Assembly: GCF_009928445.1 (NCBI RefSeq)
Contig: NZ_JAABNO010000009.1
Coordinates: forward strand, 124,001-188,000
Length of the DNA stretch: 64,000 bases
Source: Clostridium sp. C8-1-8
GTDB taxonomy: Bacteria > Bacillota > Clostridia > Clostridiales > Clostridiaceae
Reading direction: 5' to 3'
Position 1 is the stretch's first letter. Each line of letters opens with the position of its first letter. Positions 1-8,396 of the stretch are shown piece after piece. The notes below the pieces were generated by a model. The model saw only the letters and a list, made by a program, of their open reading frames with translations. It searched no databases and had not been told where the DNA came from. The translations under genes were made by a program, and so were the position numbers.

Positions 1-478
1 TTGCATGCATTACTTTACCTATCTTTACAAAGAACTTTTCTCCGTGGAGTTCTTCTGTAACTGGAATGAACTTCTTTAAAAGTTTTATTAGTTTACTATC
101 TTCAACAGATTCTTCTTTTTCTTTATTAGCTATTATTTTATAGCCGCTTAAAATTAAAAGAAGTCCAAACACATATAATATCCATTGGAATTTACTTACC
201 ACAGCAACTCCTAATAATATAAATATAAGTCTTAGTATTATTGCACCAATGATTCCGTAGTTAAGTATTCTTTTTTGATATTCTCTCTTAATACCGAAGC
301 TAGAGAAAACTAAAAGGAATAAGAATAGGTTGTCCACACTAAGGCTAAGTTCAATTACGTAGCCACCTAGGAATTCCAGTGCCTTTGCTGAACCTAAATC
401 CACCCATATAAAGGCATTAAATATTAGAGCTACGATAGTGATTAGTAAAAAGTTTCTAAGTGCTTTTTTTGTACTCAT
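1..478 (-). CDS. TerC-family integral membrane protein (5' part; gene runs off the left edge)
   Basis: The reading frame opens at the ATG whose complement ends at 478, preceded by AGGAGG, and runs off the left edge after about 159 codons. The translation begins MSTKKALRNFLLITIVALI and continues with several hydrophobic segments and an acidic intramembrane stretch (LELSLSVDNLFLFLL-like). That stretch is typical of the TerC/YkoY/Alx family, whose members export metal ions, chiefly Mn2+, or supply metal to secreted proteins. A yybP-ykoY manganese riboswitch and its terminator lie directly upstream on the same strand, which supports a Mn2+-linked role. The family is assigned with good confidence. 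The exact transport substrate is inferred from the riboswitch. Confidence 0.85.
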   Translation of the reverse strand, partial: MSTKKALRNFLLITIVALIFNAFIWVDLGSAKALEFLGGYVIELSLSVDNLFLFLLVFSSFGIKREYQKRILNYGIIGAIILRLIFILLGVAVVSKFQWILYVFGLLLILSGYKIIANKEKEESVEDSKLIKLLKKFIPVTEELHGEKFFVKIGKVMHA

Positions 479-534
479 GTTAATCCTCCTAAAAGTTAAA
501 TATTATGCTTTTACATTGAAAAAGTCGATAAAAC

Positions 535-560
535 ATTGATATTACTAGGTTTAGTTAAGG
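535..560 (-). repeat. Family B repeat fragment in the TerC leader
   Basis: On the minus strand this reads TAACTAAACCTAGTAATATC. This is the conserved 5' core of the dispersed family B element, best preserved at 21668-21855. Only the core remains. It lies between the riboswitch terminator and the TerC start codon. Confidence 0.5.
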
Positions 561-582
561 GGGATACATTTTCTTTTACAGT

Positions 583-640
583 AAAAAAGACTCTGAAACA
601 ATATGTATATACTAGTGATATACACATTGTTTCAGAGTCT
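583..640 (-). terminator. Intrinsic terminator serving as riboswitch expression platform
   Basis: A perfect 15-bp inverted repeat (AGACTCTGAAACAAT at 588-602 against its complement at 626-640) is followed on the minus strand by a run of six T. The upstream arm of the stem includes CTCTGAAAC, which can instead pair with the 5' end of the aptamer (GGTTCTGAG). Ligand-stabilised P1 pairing would therefore prevent the terminator from forming, giving an ON switch for the TerC gene. Confidence 0.85.
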
Positions 641-724
641 CACAATTTAAAGCAAAACCGGGATTTTCTCCGTAATGACGATTTTTGCTACTAAAATCTT
701 AGTTTGTTACTCCCTCAGAACCAT
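631..724 (-). promoter_or_regulatory. yybP-ykoY (Mn2+) riboswitch aptamer
   Basis: Read on the minus strand, the segment holds GGGAGTAAC near its 5' end, then GCAAAAATCGTCATTACGG and, after a short loop, CCCGGTTTTGC. These match the two conserved loop strands of the yybP-ykoY class (GGGAGUA, GUCGUCA, CCGGCUUUG). Known members bind Mn2+ and control TerC-type or P-type exporters. Placement upstream of a TerC-family gene and a mutually exclusive terminator agree with this. The assignment was read from the motif only, without covariance scoring. Confidence 0.85.
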
Positions 725-1021
725 ATTAAATAATATTGTATACTATATTTCGTGTATAAGCAAGCGTAAATTGTACCATTTTTTATTCGTTAGAATCCAT
801 ATGAAGGCTACGTCTTCAGAAAGTATAGTGAAAAACGCCTTATTCTTCGTAGAAAATTATATTTTAGATAAAGCTGTTGAAAGTTACGGGGAAGATTTAA
901 ATGCATATAAAATATTCCTTTATAATCACTTAATTAAAATAAGAGCTACAAGCATATAATGAAGTTCTAATATGAAGATATTGGTATAAATATCTAAAAT
1001 AAAAGTATAGACAAGATGTGG

Positions 1022-1054
1022 TTTTATGTGTATAAAGTAATTATACACATAAAA
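1022..1054. promoter_or_regulatory. Perfect palindrome, candidate activator/operator site upstream of the LevR-like gene
   Basis: TTTTATGTGTATAA (1022-1035) and its exact complement (1041-1054) flank a 5-bp spacer. There is no T-run, so it is unlikely to be a terminator. The half-site TGTGTATA recurs four times upstream of the sigma-54 promoter at 4582. This suggests the regulator encoded at 1320 binds both places, here possibly for autoregulation. The binding is inferred. Confidence 0.6.
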
Positions 1055-1110
1055 TTTTAATATATAACTTATAATCTTGTTAAAGGATCACTTTATTATA
1101 GCTATATTAC

Positions 1111-1235
1111 GAAGGCTTAAAGGTTGAAGTTGGTCTGTAATTAAGGATGATTACTAACTCAATTATTAAGTTATACGTGCCCGATAATCCACAGAAGCGG
1201 GGATTATGGAATAAGTATAAATTAAGCTTCGATAT
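1111..1235 (-). repeat. Dispersed intergenic element, family C (copy 1)
   Basis: On the minus strand this segment contains GTATAACTTAATAATTGA, close to GTATAACTTAATAGTTGA at 41624-41641, with similar flanking sequence. It can fold through ATAATCC/GGATTAT near 1185-1206. It fills part of the gap between the palindrome and the LevR-like gene. No coding potential was recognised in 725-1319. A 52-codon open frame at 801-959 has no ribosome binding site. Confidence 0.45.
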
Positions 1236-1319
1236 AGGAAGCATTTAGCGATTATATATAAATAAAGCTATAACTCAGGAAAAAATAATATCAAATTTAA
1301 ATTTAATGGGTGATATAAT

Positions 1320-4049
1320 ATGACAAAGTCGGAAGAAATGATATTTAACTATCTAAAAGATAGATGCAATGAGCAAAGGACAAAAGACAAGGATAAGCAA
1401 GTAGGGTGTACTACTAAGGAGATTGCGGAAGATCTGTCTTTGCAGAGAACAAATGTAAGTGCAGTTTTAAATAAGCTTTGTGATTTAGGAAAGGTTTATA
1501 AGATTAAAGGAAAGCCAACAATCTATGCCATAGCTTTATCTGAAGAAGGGGAGCAGTCTATAAAGGCTGAGGGTAGCTTTGACACACTTATTGGCAAGCA
1601 AGGAAGCCTTAAGAAGTGTATACAGCAGGCAAAGGCAGCTATGCTTTATCCACCAAATGGACTTCACACTCTTTTACTTGGTCCTACTGGAGTTGGAAAG
1701 ACTATGTTTGCAGAACTTATGTATAAATTTACTATAGAGCAGTCAATCATGCCTCACAACGCACCGTTTGTAGCTTTTAACTGTGCGGACTATGCCAATA
1801 ATCCTCAGCTTCTTTTATCACATCTTTTTGGTTCTAAGAAAGGATCTTTTACTGGGGCAGATAAAGATAGGCAGGGGCTTGTGGATAAGGCAAATGGAGG
1901 GATTTTGTTTTTAGATGAAATTCATAGACTGCCACCTGAAGGACAAGAAATGCTTTTTATGCTCATAGATAAAGGTGTGTATACTCCATTAGGAGATATA
2001 GATAACAAGAAAAGTAGCAAGGTCCTTATAATTTGTGCAACTACTGAAGATGTTGATAGTACATTACTAGCTACCTTTACTAGAAGAATTCCAATTACAA
2101 TAAATGTTCCAGCATTAAAGGAAAGAACCTTGGAAGAGCGTTTCGAGCTTATTTGTGAGTTCTTTAAGACTGAGTCCATAAGGATAGGAAAAGAGATAAC
2201 CGTATCTACTGACACCATAAGAGCGTTATTACTTTACAATTGCAGCGGTAATATAGGACAGTTAAAGAGTGATATCCAGCTAGGCTGTGCTAATGCCTTC
2301 TTAAAATTCGTGTCCAAAGGACGTAAAAGTATAGAAGTACATAGTACAGATTTTTCAAGCAATGTAAGACAAGGCTTGGTTATGTATAAGCAGTATTCAC
2401 AAAGAGTAGATGAGATCATAAAGGATGATACAAAGCTTAGCTTCAACTCTAAAGGTACTAAACTGCATGTGGATGCTAGCAATGGAGTGTTGCCTGATAA
2501 CTTCTATGACAGCATTGAAAAGAGAATTCAAGAGCTAAAGGATCGTGGTGTTGAGGAAGCGGATATTAATTTTATAATGTCTTTTGACATAAAAAATTAC
2601 TTTAATAAGTACATAGGAAAGTTTGAGCAAGAGGTTAATAAGGAAGAGCTTTCTAAAATAGTTGATAAAAATATTATTACTATAGTAGAGAATTTCTTGA
2701 AGACTGCATCGGAACAATTAAAGAGAATATTCCCTACAAAAGTATTTTATGGCTTATGTCTTCATATAAGCTCTAGTATTGAAAGAATAATGCATCACAA
2801 AAATATAGTAAATCACAATTTAACTGAAATAATACAAAAACATGGTGAAGAATATGGATTGGCTTTAATAATAGCTAATAGATTAGAAGAGGAATTCGAT
2901 ATAAAGATACCTGCAGATGAAGTTGGGTTTATAGCTATGTTTTTGTGCATAGATGATCTAGATGAAGAGTCAGAAGGCAGTAAGCCAATAATTGTTGTAG
3001 CAATGCATGGGAGAAGTACAGCATCTTCAATGGTAGAGGTTGCAAACAAGCTGGTTGGAGGGAATAATGTCTATGCGTATGATATGAATCTTGATAAAAA
3101 GCCTAAGGTAGCTTATCAAGAGCTAAAGGAGCTTATTATAGAAAATCATCAGGGAGCAGGAGTTATTCTTCTTGTGGATATGGGATCTTTAGGAATGTTT
3201 GGAGAGTTAATAACTGAGGAAACAGGTATAGAGATAAGAGTAATAGATATGGTATCTACACTATTAGTTATTGAATGTTCAAGAAAAGCACAAACCAACA
3301 ATAATATTCATCAGATATGGGAAGAGGTACAACATTCAATAAGTTTTTTAAGCAACTACAGCACTAGTTTAACTCAAAATTACATACCAAGTAAAGATAA
3401 TATAATAATAACCAACTGTATTACAGGTGAAGGTAGTGCAGTTAAGTTGAAGAATATGATTGAAGAGAGAGTAAATCTAAGTGATAAGGATATACAAGTT
3501 ATTGCAATCTCAGCCAATGATAAAAAGGAGATGTACAATACCATAAATGTGTTATCTAAAGGAAAGAAGATAATTGCCATAGTGGGAACAGTGAATCCTA
3601 ATATATATGATATACCGTTTATTCCTACTTCAGAATTATTCTTTGATAGCAATTATACTAGAATAAAAGACATAGTTAAAAGGATAAAGACACCAGATGA
3701 TGTTTATAAGGAAATCTTCGAAAGCTTAGAAAAAGAGATAACAGAAATAAATATAATGGAATTTAAGCCTTTATGTATAGAATTAATAGATGATATAAGA
3801 AGAAATATAACTACAGACATGGATATTTATAAGGTTTCAGGGTTTATATTACATCTAGCTTGTGCAGTTTTGAGGTTGATAAATAATGAAAAAACATCTG
3901 TATGCAATAGAAGAGAAGAAATAAAGAATACCTATGGTAAAGAATATGATAATCTTAAAAAGTCGCTGCTGCCTATAGAAAAGTATTATAACATAGAGTT
4001 TTCTCAAGATGAGTTATGTTATATTATTATGATTATTTTTAGTATATAA
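1320..4049 (+). CDS. LevR-type sigma-54-dependent transcriptional activator with PTS regulation domains
   Basis: This is a 909-aa regulator expected to activate the downstream sigma-54-dependent PTS operon. Domains in order: an N-terminal winged-helix region (1-75); an AAA+ sigma-54 activator domain with Walker A GPTGVGKT (121-128), GSFTGA (175-180, the GAFTGA loop that contacts sigma-54) and Walker B ILFLDE (195-200); PRD1 (about 436-545, His482); an EIIA-Man-like domain (His563 in AMHGRS); an EIIB-Gat-like domain (Cys700 in TNCITGEG); and PRD2 (His845). This is the full LevR/LicR-like architecture, in which PTS phosphorylation tunes activity. The usual second histidine of PRD1 appears to be Phe541 (GFIAMFL). 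Start: ATG with GGGTGAT 6-12 bases upstream. The -24/-12 promoter at 4582 and TGTGTATA sites make the PTS operon the obvious target. The gene ends at its own terminator. Confidence 0.93.
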   Translation: MTKSEEMIFNYLKDRCNEQRTKDKDKQVGCTTKEIAEDLSLQRTNVSAVLNKLCDLGKVYKIKGKPTIYAIALSEEGEQSIKAEGSFDTLIGKQGSLKKCIQQAKAAMLYPPNGLHTLLLGPTGVGKTMFAELMYKFTIEQSIMPHNAPFVAFNCADYANNPQLLLSHLFGSKKGSFTGADKDRQGLVDKANGGILFLDEIHRLPPEGQEMLFMLIDKGVYTPLGDIDNKKSSKVLIICATTEDVDSTLLATFTRRIPITINVPALKERTLEERFELICEFFKTESIRIGKEITVSTDTIRALLLYNCSGNIGQLKSDIQLGCANAFLKFVSKGRKSIEVHSTDFSSNVRQGLVMYKQYSQRVDEIIKDDTKLSFNSKGTKLHVDASNGVLPDNFYDSIEKRIQELKDRGVEEADINFIMSFDIKNYFNKYIGKFEQEVNKEELSKIVDKNIITIVENFLKTASEQLKRIFPTKVFYGLCLHISSSIERIMHHKNIVNHNLTEIIQKHGEEYGLALIIANRLEEEFDIKIPADEVGFIAMFLCIDDLDEESEGSKPIIVVAMHGRSTASSMVEVANKLVGGNNVYAYDMNLDKKPKVAYQELKELIIENHQGAGVILLVDMGSLGMFGELITEETGIEIRVIDMVSTLLVIECSRKAQTNNNIHQIWEEVQHSISFLSNYSTSLTQNYIPSKDNIIITNCITGEGSAVKLKNMIEERVNLSDKDIQVIAISANDKKEMYNTINVLSKGKKIIAIVGTVNPNIYDIPFIPTSELFFDSNYTRIKDIVKRIKTPDDVYKEIFESLEKEITEINIMEFKPLCIELIDDIRRNITTDMDIYKVSGFILHLACAVLRLINNEKTSVCNRREEIKNTYGKEYDNLKKSLLPIEKYYNIEFSQDELCYIIMIIFSI

Positions 4050-4061
4050 ATTATGAAAAGA

Positions 4062-4112
4062 AAAGCTGTGTATAATAAGGAAGTTAATATCCTTATTATG
4101 CACAGTTTTTTT
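4062..4112 (+). terminator. Intrinsic terminator after the LevR-like gene
   Basis: CTGTGTATAATAAGG pairs with CCTTATTATGCACAG (15 bp, one G-T) and is followed by seven T. It separates the regulator from the PTS operon. Confidence 0.9.
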
Positions 4113-4270
4113 ACTCTAAAGGAATTACCAATAAATTTAAACCTTCATAATATTATGATGAAAAAAGCTTATCTCTTTCACAAGAAAGTATAAAGTAAAT
4201 CTAGTAAGTTCAAAACAGTAAGAGTACTCTGGATGATGGGACATGTATAAATTAAATATGCAAAATGAAA

Positions 4271-4383
4271 ATGTGTATAAAAATAGCCGCGTTTAATTAT
4301 AGCTTATATGTATATGTGTATAGAAAAGTATTATACAGATAAATATTTAATGAAATGTGTATAGGAAAAGTGTTAAGTGTATA
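4271..4383 (+). promoter_or_regulatory. Cluster of TGTGTATA elements, candidate upstream activator sites
   Basis: Direct copies of TGTGTATA occur at 4272-4279, 4315-4322 and 4356-4363, with AGTGTATA at 4376-4383. A degenerate inverted copy (TTATACAGAT) lies at 4331-4340. The cluster sits 200-310 bp upstream of the -24/-12 promoter, a normal distance for enhancer sites of sigma-54 activators. The same half-site forms the perfect palindrome at 1022-1054. The rest of 4113-4581 is AT-rich and shows nothing else. Confidence 0.6.
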
Positions 4384-4581
4384 AAAAAACTTGTTTTTAT
4401 AGCATAAATGATAACAATTAGTTCAGATTCTTTTCTTATGAGTATAAAAAAATCCCTATTTAATAAAAATAACTAGAATGGCTTAAATAAAGACTTATAA
4501 AGCAATACTTATGTAAAGGATTTAAATAAATCATTGTAAACTATAGAAAAATATAATAATTAATAAGTGTTCATAAAAAGT

Positions 4582-4597
4582 TGGCACAGGTATTGCT
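4582..4597 (+). promoter_or_regulatory. Sigma-54 (-24/-12) promoter of the cellobiose-type PTS operon
   Basis: TGGCACAGGTATTGCT matches the sigma-54 consensus TGGCAC-N5-TTGCW exactly, with correct spacing. Transcription would start near 4608, about 57 bases before the EIIB gene. It is the only such match noticed in the intergenic DNA of the window. Confidence 0.9.
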
Positions 4598-4664
4598 ATA
4601 TAAATAAGCGTAAGAAATAAAAAAATAAAAAATTAAAATAAATTAATTTTTAGGAGGCATTATT

Positions 4665-4970
4665 ATGAATATTTTATTAGCATGTGCATCAGGAATGTCA
4701 ACAAGCTTAGTAGTAAAGAAAATGGAAGAAGCAGCAAGTCAACAAGGTATAGAATGTAAGATCTGGGCAGTTTCTCAAGATATAGTTGAAGAAGAAATGA
4801 AAAAAGCAGATGTTTTATTAATAGGACCTCAAATGAGATTCTTAAAAGCAAAGTTAGAACCAAAGGCTAATGAAGTTGGTATAAAGGTAGATGTTATAAA
4901 GCCTATGGATTATGGCAGATGTGATGGTAAAGCAATTCTAGCAACAGCAATTTCAATGATTTCAAAATAA
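4665..4970 (+). CDS. celA: PTS lactose/cellobiose-family EIIB
   Basis: A 101-aa cytoplasmic phosphocarrier. The N-terminus MNILLACASGMSTS carries the phosphorylatable cysteine (Cys7) followed by the P-loop-like SGMSTS of the Lac/Cel EIIB family, and the length is normal. Known members pass phosphate from EIIA to the sugar during transport by EIIC. It is the first gene of a four-gene operon behind the sigma-54 promoter, with TAGGAGG upstream of the ATG and EIIC 36 bases downstream. The substrate is probably cellobiose or another beta-glucoside, judging from the GH1 gene in the operon. Confidence 0.93.
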   Translation: MNILLACASGMSTSLVVKKMEEAASQQGIECKIWAVSQDIVEEEMKKADVLLIGPQMRFLKAKLEPKANEVGIKVDVIKPMDYGRCDGKAILATAISMISK

Positions 4971-5006
4971 TAAAAATATAAAAAAGAAAGATGAGGTATT
5001 TTATTT

Positions 5007-6317
5007 ATGGATAAAATAATGAGTTTCCTTGAAAAATACTTAATGCCTATAGCTGATAAACTTAACAATAATAAATACTTAGCGGCTTTAAGAGAAGGTT
5101 TCATGCTAAGTTTACCACTAATCATATTTGGATCAATCTTCGTTGTTATTTCAAACCTGCCATATTTAGATAGATTACTAGGTGCAGCTGGACTAAATGA
5201 ATTAAAGAATTTATTAGGTGCAGCATCCAATTCCACTATGTCAATAATGACACTGTTCGTTGTATTTGGTATTGGATATAGTTTAAGTAAACAGTATAAA
5301 GTAGAAGCGATATATGGTGCTGCAGTAGCGGTAGCAGCCTTCATTATACTAACTCCTACAGCTGTCCAATATGGAAAGACATCAAAAGATGTATTAGATG
5401 GAGTTATAGCATTAGATAGACTTGGTGCTAAGGGAATGTTCGTTGGAATAATAGGAACATTCATAGCAGTTGAAATCTACAGACTAGTAATACAAAAAAA
5501 TTGGACAATCAAGATGCCAGCTGGTGTTCCAGATGCGGTTTCAAGATCATTTAGCTCACTTATCCCTGCATTTATAACATTAACTTTCTTCTTATTACTA
5601 AGAATAGCATTTACATTTACTCCTTGGGGTAATATACATGACTTTGTATATAAGATAATACAAGCACCACTTATGACTTTAGGATCAGGATTAGCAGCTA
5701 CATTAATTGCAATATTCTTTATACAATTATTCTGGTTCTTCGGATTACATGGGCAAATAATAGTTAACTCAGTTTTAGACCCAATTTGGAGAACATTATC
5801 ACTTGAAAACTATCAAGCATTCCAAGCAGGATCAAAGCTTCCTCACATTGTAAATAAACAATTCATGGACACTTTTACAGTTGGTATGGGTGGTACAGGT
5901 ATGACTCTAGCAGTAATATTAGGTATAATCATATTCGCTAAGAGTAAACAGTTAAAAGAATTAAGTAAATTAGCAGGACCAGCAGGTATATTTAACGTAA
6001 ATGAACCAGTAATATTTGGTTTACCTATAGTTCTAAACCCAATGATATTAATACCTTGGATTATAGCACCAATGGTTGTAACAGCATTTACTTATATAGT
6101 TATGTCAATAGGAATAGTACCAGCACCAATAGGAGTAGACGTACCATGGACAGTTCCGATATTCTTCAGTGGAACACTTGCAACAGGATCTATCAAAGGT
6201 GGAATATTACAACTTGTTAACTTAGCTATAGTATTCATAATATGGACACCATTCATACTAATGATGGACAAAAAGTACCACAAGGACGAATTAGAAGCTG
6301 AAGGTATTAGTGCATAG
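5007..6317 (+). CDS. celB: PTS lactose/cellobiose-family EIIC permease
   Basis: A 436-aa polytopic membrane protein, the usual size for Lac/Cel EIIC. It forms the channel that brings in the sugar while EIIB phosphorylates it. Recognisable features are the FFGLHGQ motif near residue 245-250, a conserved substrate-site region, and NVNEPVIFGLP near 330-340, the family signature. The N-terminus (MDKIMSFLEKYLMPIADKL) matches family members. It lies between EIIB and EIIA with short spacers. Its ribosome binding site (GATGAGG) is weaker than those of its neighbours, so it may be translated at a lower level. Confidence 0.93.
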   Translation: MDKIMSFLEKYLMPIADKLNNNKYLAALREGFMLSLPLIIFGSIFVVISNLPYLDRLLGAAGLNELKNLLGAASNSTMSIMTLFVVFGIGYSLSKQYKVEAIYGAAVAVAAFIILTPTAVQYGKTSKDVLDGVIALDRLGAKGMFVGIIGTFIAVEIYRLVIQKNWTIKMPAGVPDAVSRSFSSLIPAFITLTFFLLLRIAFTFTPWGNIHDFVYKIIQAPLMTLGSGLAATLIAIFFIQLFWFFGLHGQIIVNSVLDPIWRTLSLENYQAFQAGSKLPHIVNKQFMDTFTVGMGGTGMTLAVILGIIIFAKSKQLKELSKLAGPAGIFNVNEPVIFGLPIVLNPMILIPWIIAPMVVTAFTYIVMSIGIVPAPIGVDVPWTVPIFFSGTLATGSIKGGILQLVNLAIVFIIWTPFILMMDKKYHKDELEAEGISA

Positions 6318-6396
6318 TAAAAACATTAGTAGAATAATCGCAGAAATATACGCAATACATAAATTTATTAATATATGATAACGGAGGCAATCAATT

Positions 6397-6702
6397 ATGG
6401 AAGATATAAATAGCATAGCATTTGAATTAATATTATATGCAGGAAATGGAAGATCTTGTGCCATGGAAGCTATACAAGAAGCTAAAAAAGGAGACCTTGA
6501 AAGAGCTGAAGAACTTCTAAAGGAAGCTACTGCAGAACTAGGTAAAGCTCATGGATTCCAAACTAAGCTAATCCAAGGTGAAGCAAATGGAGAGTCAAAC
6601 CCTGTAAACATACTACTAATTCATGCTCAGGATCACTTAATGACAGCAATGACTGTTAGAGATCTAGCAACAGAAATAGTTGAACTTTACAGAGTAAGAT
6701 AA
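6397..6702 (+). CDS. celC: PTS lactose/cellobiose-family EIIA
   Basis: A 101-aa helical phosphocarrier of the Lac/Cel EIIA family. The motif LLIHAQDHLM places the phosphorylatable histidine at His76, matching the active His of lactose EIIA, with His80 conserved nearby. It receives phosphate from HPr and passes it to EIIB Cys7. A strong ACGGAGG precedes the ATG, and the GH1 gene begins 19 bases after the stop. The order EIIB-EIIC-EIIA-GH1 is common in Firmicute beta-glucoside operons. Confidence 0.93.
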   Translation: MEDINSIAFELILYAGNGRSCAMEAIQEAKKGDLERAEELLKEATAELGKAHGFQTKLIQGEANGESNPVNILLIHAQDHLMTAMTVRDLATEIVELYRVR

Positions 6703-6721
6703 GACCTTAGGAGGACTAAAG

Positions 6722-8110
6722 ATGACAGTTAAATATAAGTTTCCAGAAGGTTTTTGGTGGGGAAGTGCAGCTTCAGCTACTCAAATGGAAGGTGCTGCAA
6801 AAGAGGACGGAAAAGGATTAAACATATGGGACTACTGGTATGAGAAAGAGCCGAATAGATTCTTCGATGGAGTAGGTCCAGCGGTGACTTCAGACTTTTA
6901 TCATCAATATAAGGAAGATATAAGGTTAATGAAAGAAATAGGACATAACTCCTTCAGGTTCTCTATTTCCTGGGCAAGACTTATTCCAGGTGGAGTAGGA
7001 CAAGTAAATCAAAAGGCTGCAGAATTCTATAATAATGTAATAAATGAATTGTTAGCAAATGATATAGAGCCATTTATAAATCTATTCCACTTTGATATGC
7101 CTTTGGAGCTTCAACAAAAGGGCGGCTGGGAAAGCAGAGAAGTAGTCGATGCTTATGCAGAATACTCAAAGATATGTTTCGAGCTATTTGGAGATAGAGT
7201 AAAAAGATGGTTTACCTTTAATGAACCAGTTGTTCCTGTAGAAGGTGGATACCTGTATGATTTCCACTATCCTAACGTGGTGGACTTTAATAGAGCTGTA
7301 CAAGTTGCTTATGGAACTATGATTGCAAATGCTAAAGCTATTAAAGAATTCAAAGCTTTACAGCTTGATGAAGCAAAAATAGGTATAGTGCTAAACTTGA
7401 CTCCTTCTTATCCAAGAAGCAGTAACCCTGATGACTTAAAGGCTGCTAATATAGTAGATTTATTCTTCAATAGAAGCTTCCTAGATCCAGCTGTAAGGGG
7501 AGAATACCCATTAGAGCTAGTTGAGATAATAAAAAGAGAAGGATTAGTGCCTAAAATACTAGAGGGAGATAAGGAATTACTAAAAGAAAACACTATAGAT
7601 TTCTTAGGCGTAAATTATTATCAACCTAGAAGGGTAAAGGCTAAGGAGTGTATGCCAAACCCTGAAGCACCACTTATGCCTGATAATTTCTTTGATTATT
7701 ATGAAATGCCAGGAAGAAAGATGAATGTCTACAGAGGCTGGGAGATTTATGAGAAGGGAATATATGATATAGCCATAAATCTAAAAGAGAATTATGGAAA
7801 TATAGAATGGTATATTTCAGAAAACGGCATGGGTGTACAAGACGAAGAACGATTTATAGTTGATGGAAAAGTAGAAGATAACTATAGAATAGACTTCGTT
7901 AGGGGTCACTTAACTTGGCTTCATAAGTCTATAGAAGAAGGCTGTAACGTAAAAGGTTATCATATGTGGACATTTATAGATAATTGGTCATGGAGCAATG
8001 CCTATAAAAATAGATACGGATTTATCCAATTAGATCTAAAAACTCAAAATAGAATTATTAAAAAGAGTGGATATTGGATAAAGGAAGTAGCAAAAAATAA
8101 CGGATTCTAA
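6722..8110 (+). CDS. GH1 glycosidase, probably 6-phospho-beta-glucosidase
   Basis: A 462-aa cytoplasmic GH1 (beta/alpha)8 barrel. The N-terminal signature FPEGFWWGSAASATQMEG is present. The acid/base is Glu168 in TFNEP and the nucleophile is Glu367 in ISENG. In the aglycone and phosphate region the sequence reads NWSWSNAYKNRYG. Ser423 replaces the Glu that ordinary beta-glucosidases use for the sugar hydroxyls, and Tyr432 is kept, as in phospho-specific members. However, the Lys expected two residues before that Tyr is Asn430, with Lys429 next to it. Operon position behind a complete PTS makes a phosphorylated disaccharide the likely substrate. Whether it prefers glucosides or another phospho-beta-glycoside cannot be told from sequence. 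Confidence 0.88.
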   Translation: MTVKYKFPEGFWWGSAASATQMEGAAKEDGKGLNIWDYWYEKEPNRFFDGVGPAVTSDFYHQYKEDIRLMKEIGHNSFRFSISWARLIPGGVGQVNQKAAEFYNNVINELLANDIEPFINLFHFDMPLELQQKGGWESREVVDAYAEYSKICFELFGDRVKRWFTFNEPVVPVEGGYLYDFHYPNVVDFNRAVQVAYGTMIANAKAIKEFKALQLDEAKIGIVLNLTPSYPRSSNPDDLKAANIVDLFFNRSFLDPAVRGEYPLELVEIIKREGLVPKILEGDKELLKENTIDFLGVNYYQPRRVKAKECMPNPEAPLMPDNFFDYYEMPGRKMNVYRGWEIYEKGIYDIAINLKENYGNIEWYISENGMGVQDEERFIVDGKVEDNYRIDFVRGHLTWLHKSIEEGCNVKGYHMWTFIDNWSWSNAYKNRYGFIQLDLKTQNRIIKKSGYWIKEVAKNNGF

Positions 8111-8120
8111 ATTGTATGTA

Positions 8121-8150
8121 AGACTTTCGCTAGTTCAATAGCGAAAGTCT
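8121..8150 (+). terminator. Hairpin ending the sigma-54 PTS operon
   Basis: AGACTTTCGCTA and its perfect complement form a 12-bp stem with a 6-base loop. The following T-tract is short and interrupted (TATATTCC), so termination may be incomplete. Confidence 0.7.
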
Positions 8151-8170
8151 TATATTCCTATTAAGGGAAG

Positions 8171-8312
8171 TATAAATTATTTTGCTAGCTAAAACTAATG
8201 ATATGAAGGATTTAGAATAGTTATTTAGAATAGACAGTAAAAGCTTGAGCCGACTGCTAGAATTTCTTAACATAGTTTCAGAAAAGGCAGATGCTCAAAA
8301 AAGCTTGAAACC
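8171..8312 (+). repeat. Dispersed element, family B (copy 2)
   Basis: Shared landmarks with the reference copy at 21668-21855: a GCTAAAACTAATGATATGAAGG core, an ACAGTAAAA segment, a CTGCTAGAATTTC / GAAAAGGCAGATGC stem and an AAAAAAGC tail. The hairpin tail is lost. It occupies the gap before the glucokinase gene. Confidence 0.5.
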
Positions 8313-8396
8313 AGCATAATAACTATATATTTATATAATTGTATAAATATATAATCATATAATTTTGCAAATATTATTATAAGGAGTATTGATATA

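Noticed and set aside
675..959. 94-codon open frame on the plus strand
   Set aside because: Its 5' end runs antisense through the Mn2+ riboswitch and neither its first ATG nor the internal ATG at 801 has a ribosome binding site.
1922..3652. Several 60-98-codon frames antisense to the LevR-like gene
   Set aside because: They are shadows of a gene with clear domain motifs and have no ribosome binding sites.
4910..5464. 184-codon frame antisense to EIIC and EIIB
   Set aside because: Opposite-strand shadow of two well-supported PTS genes.
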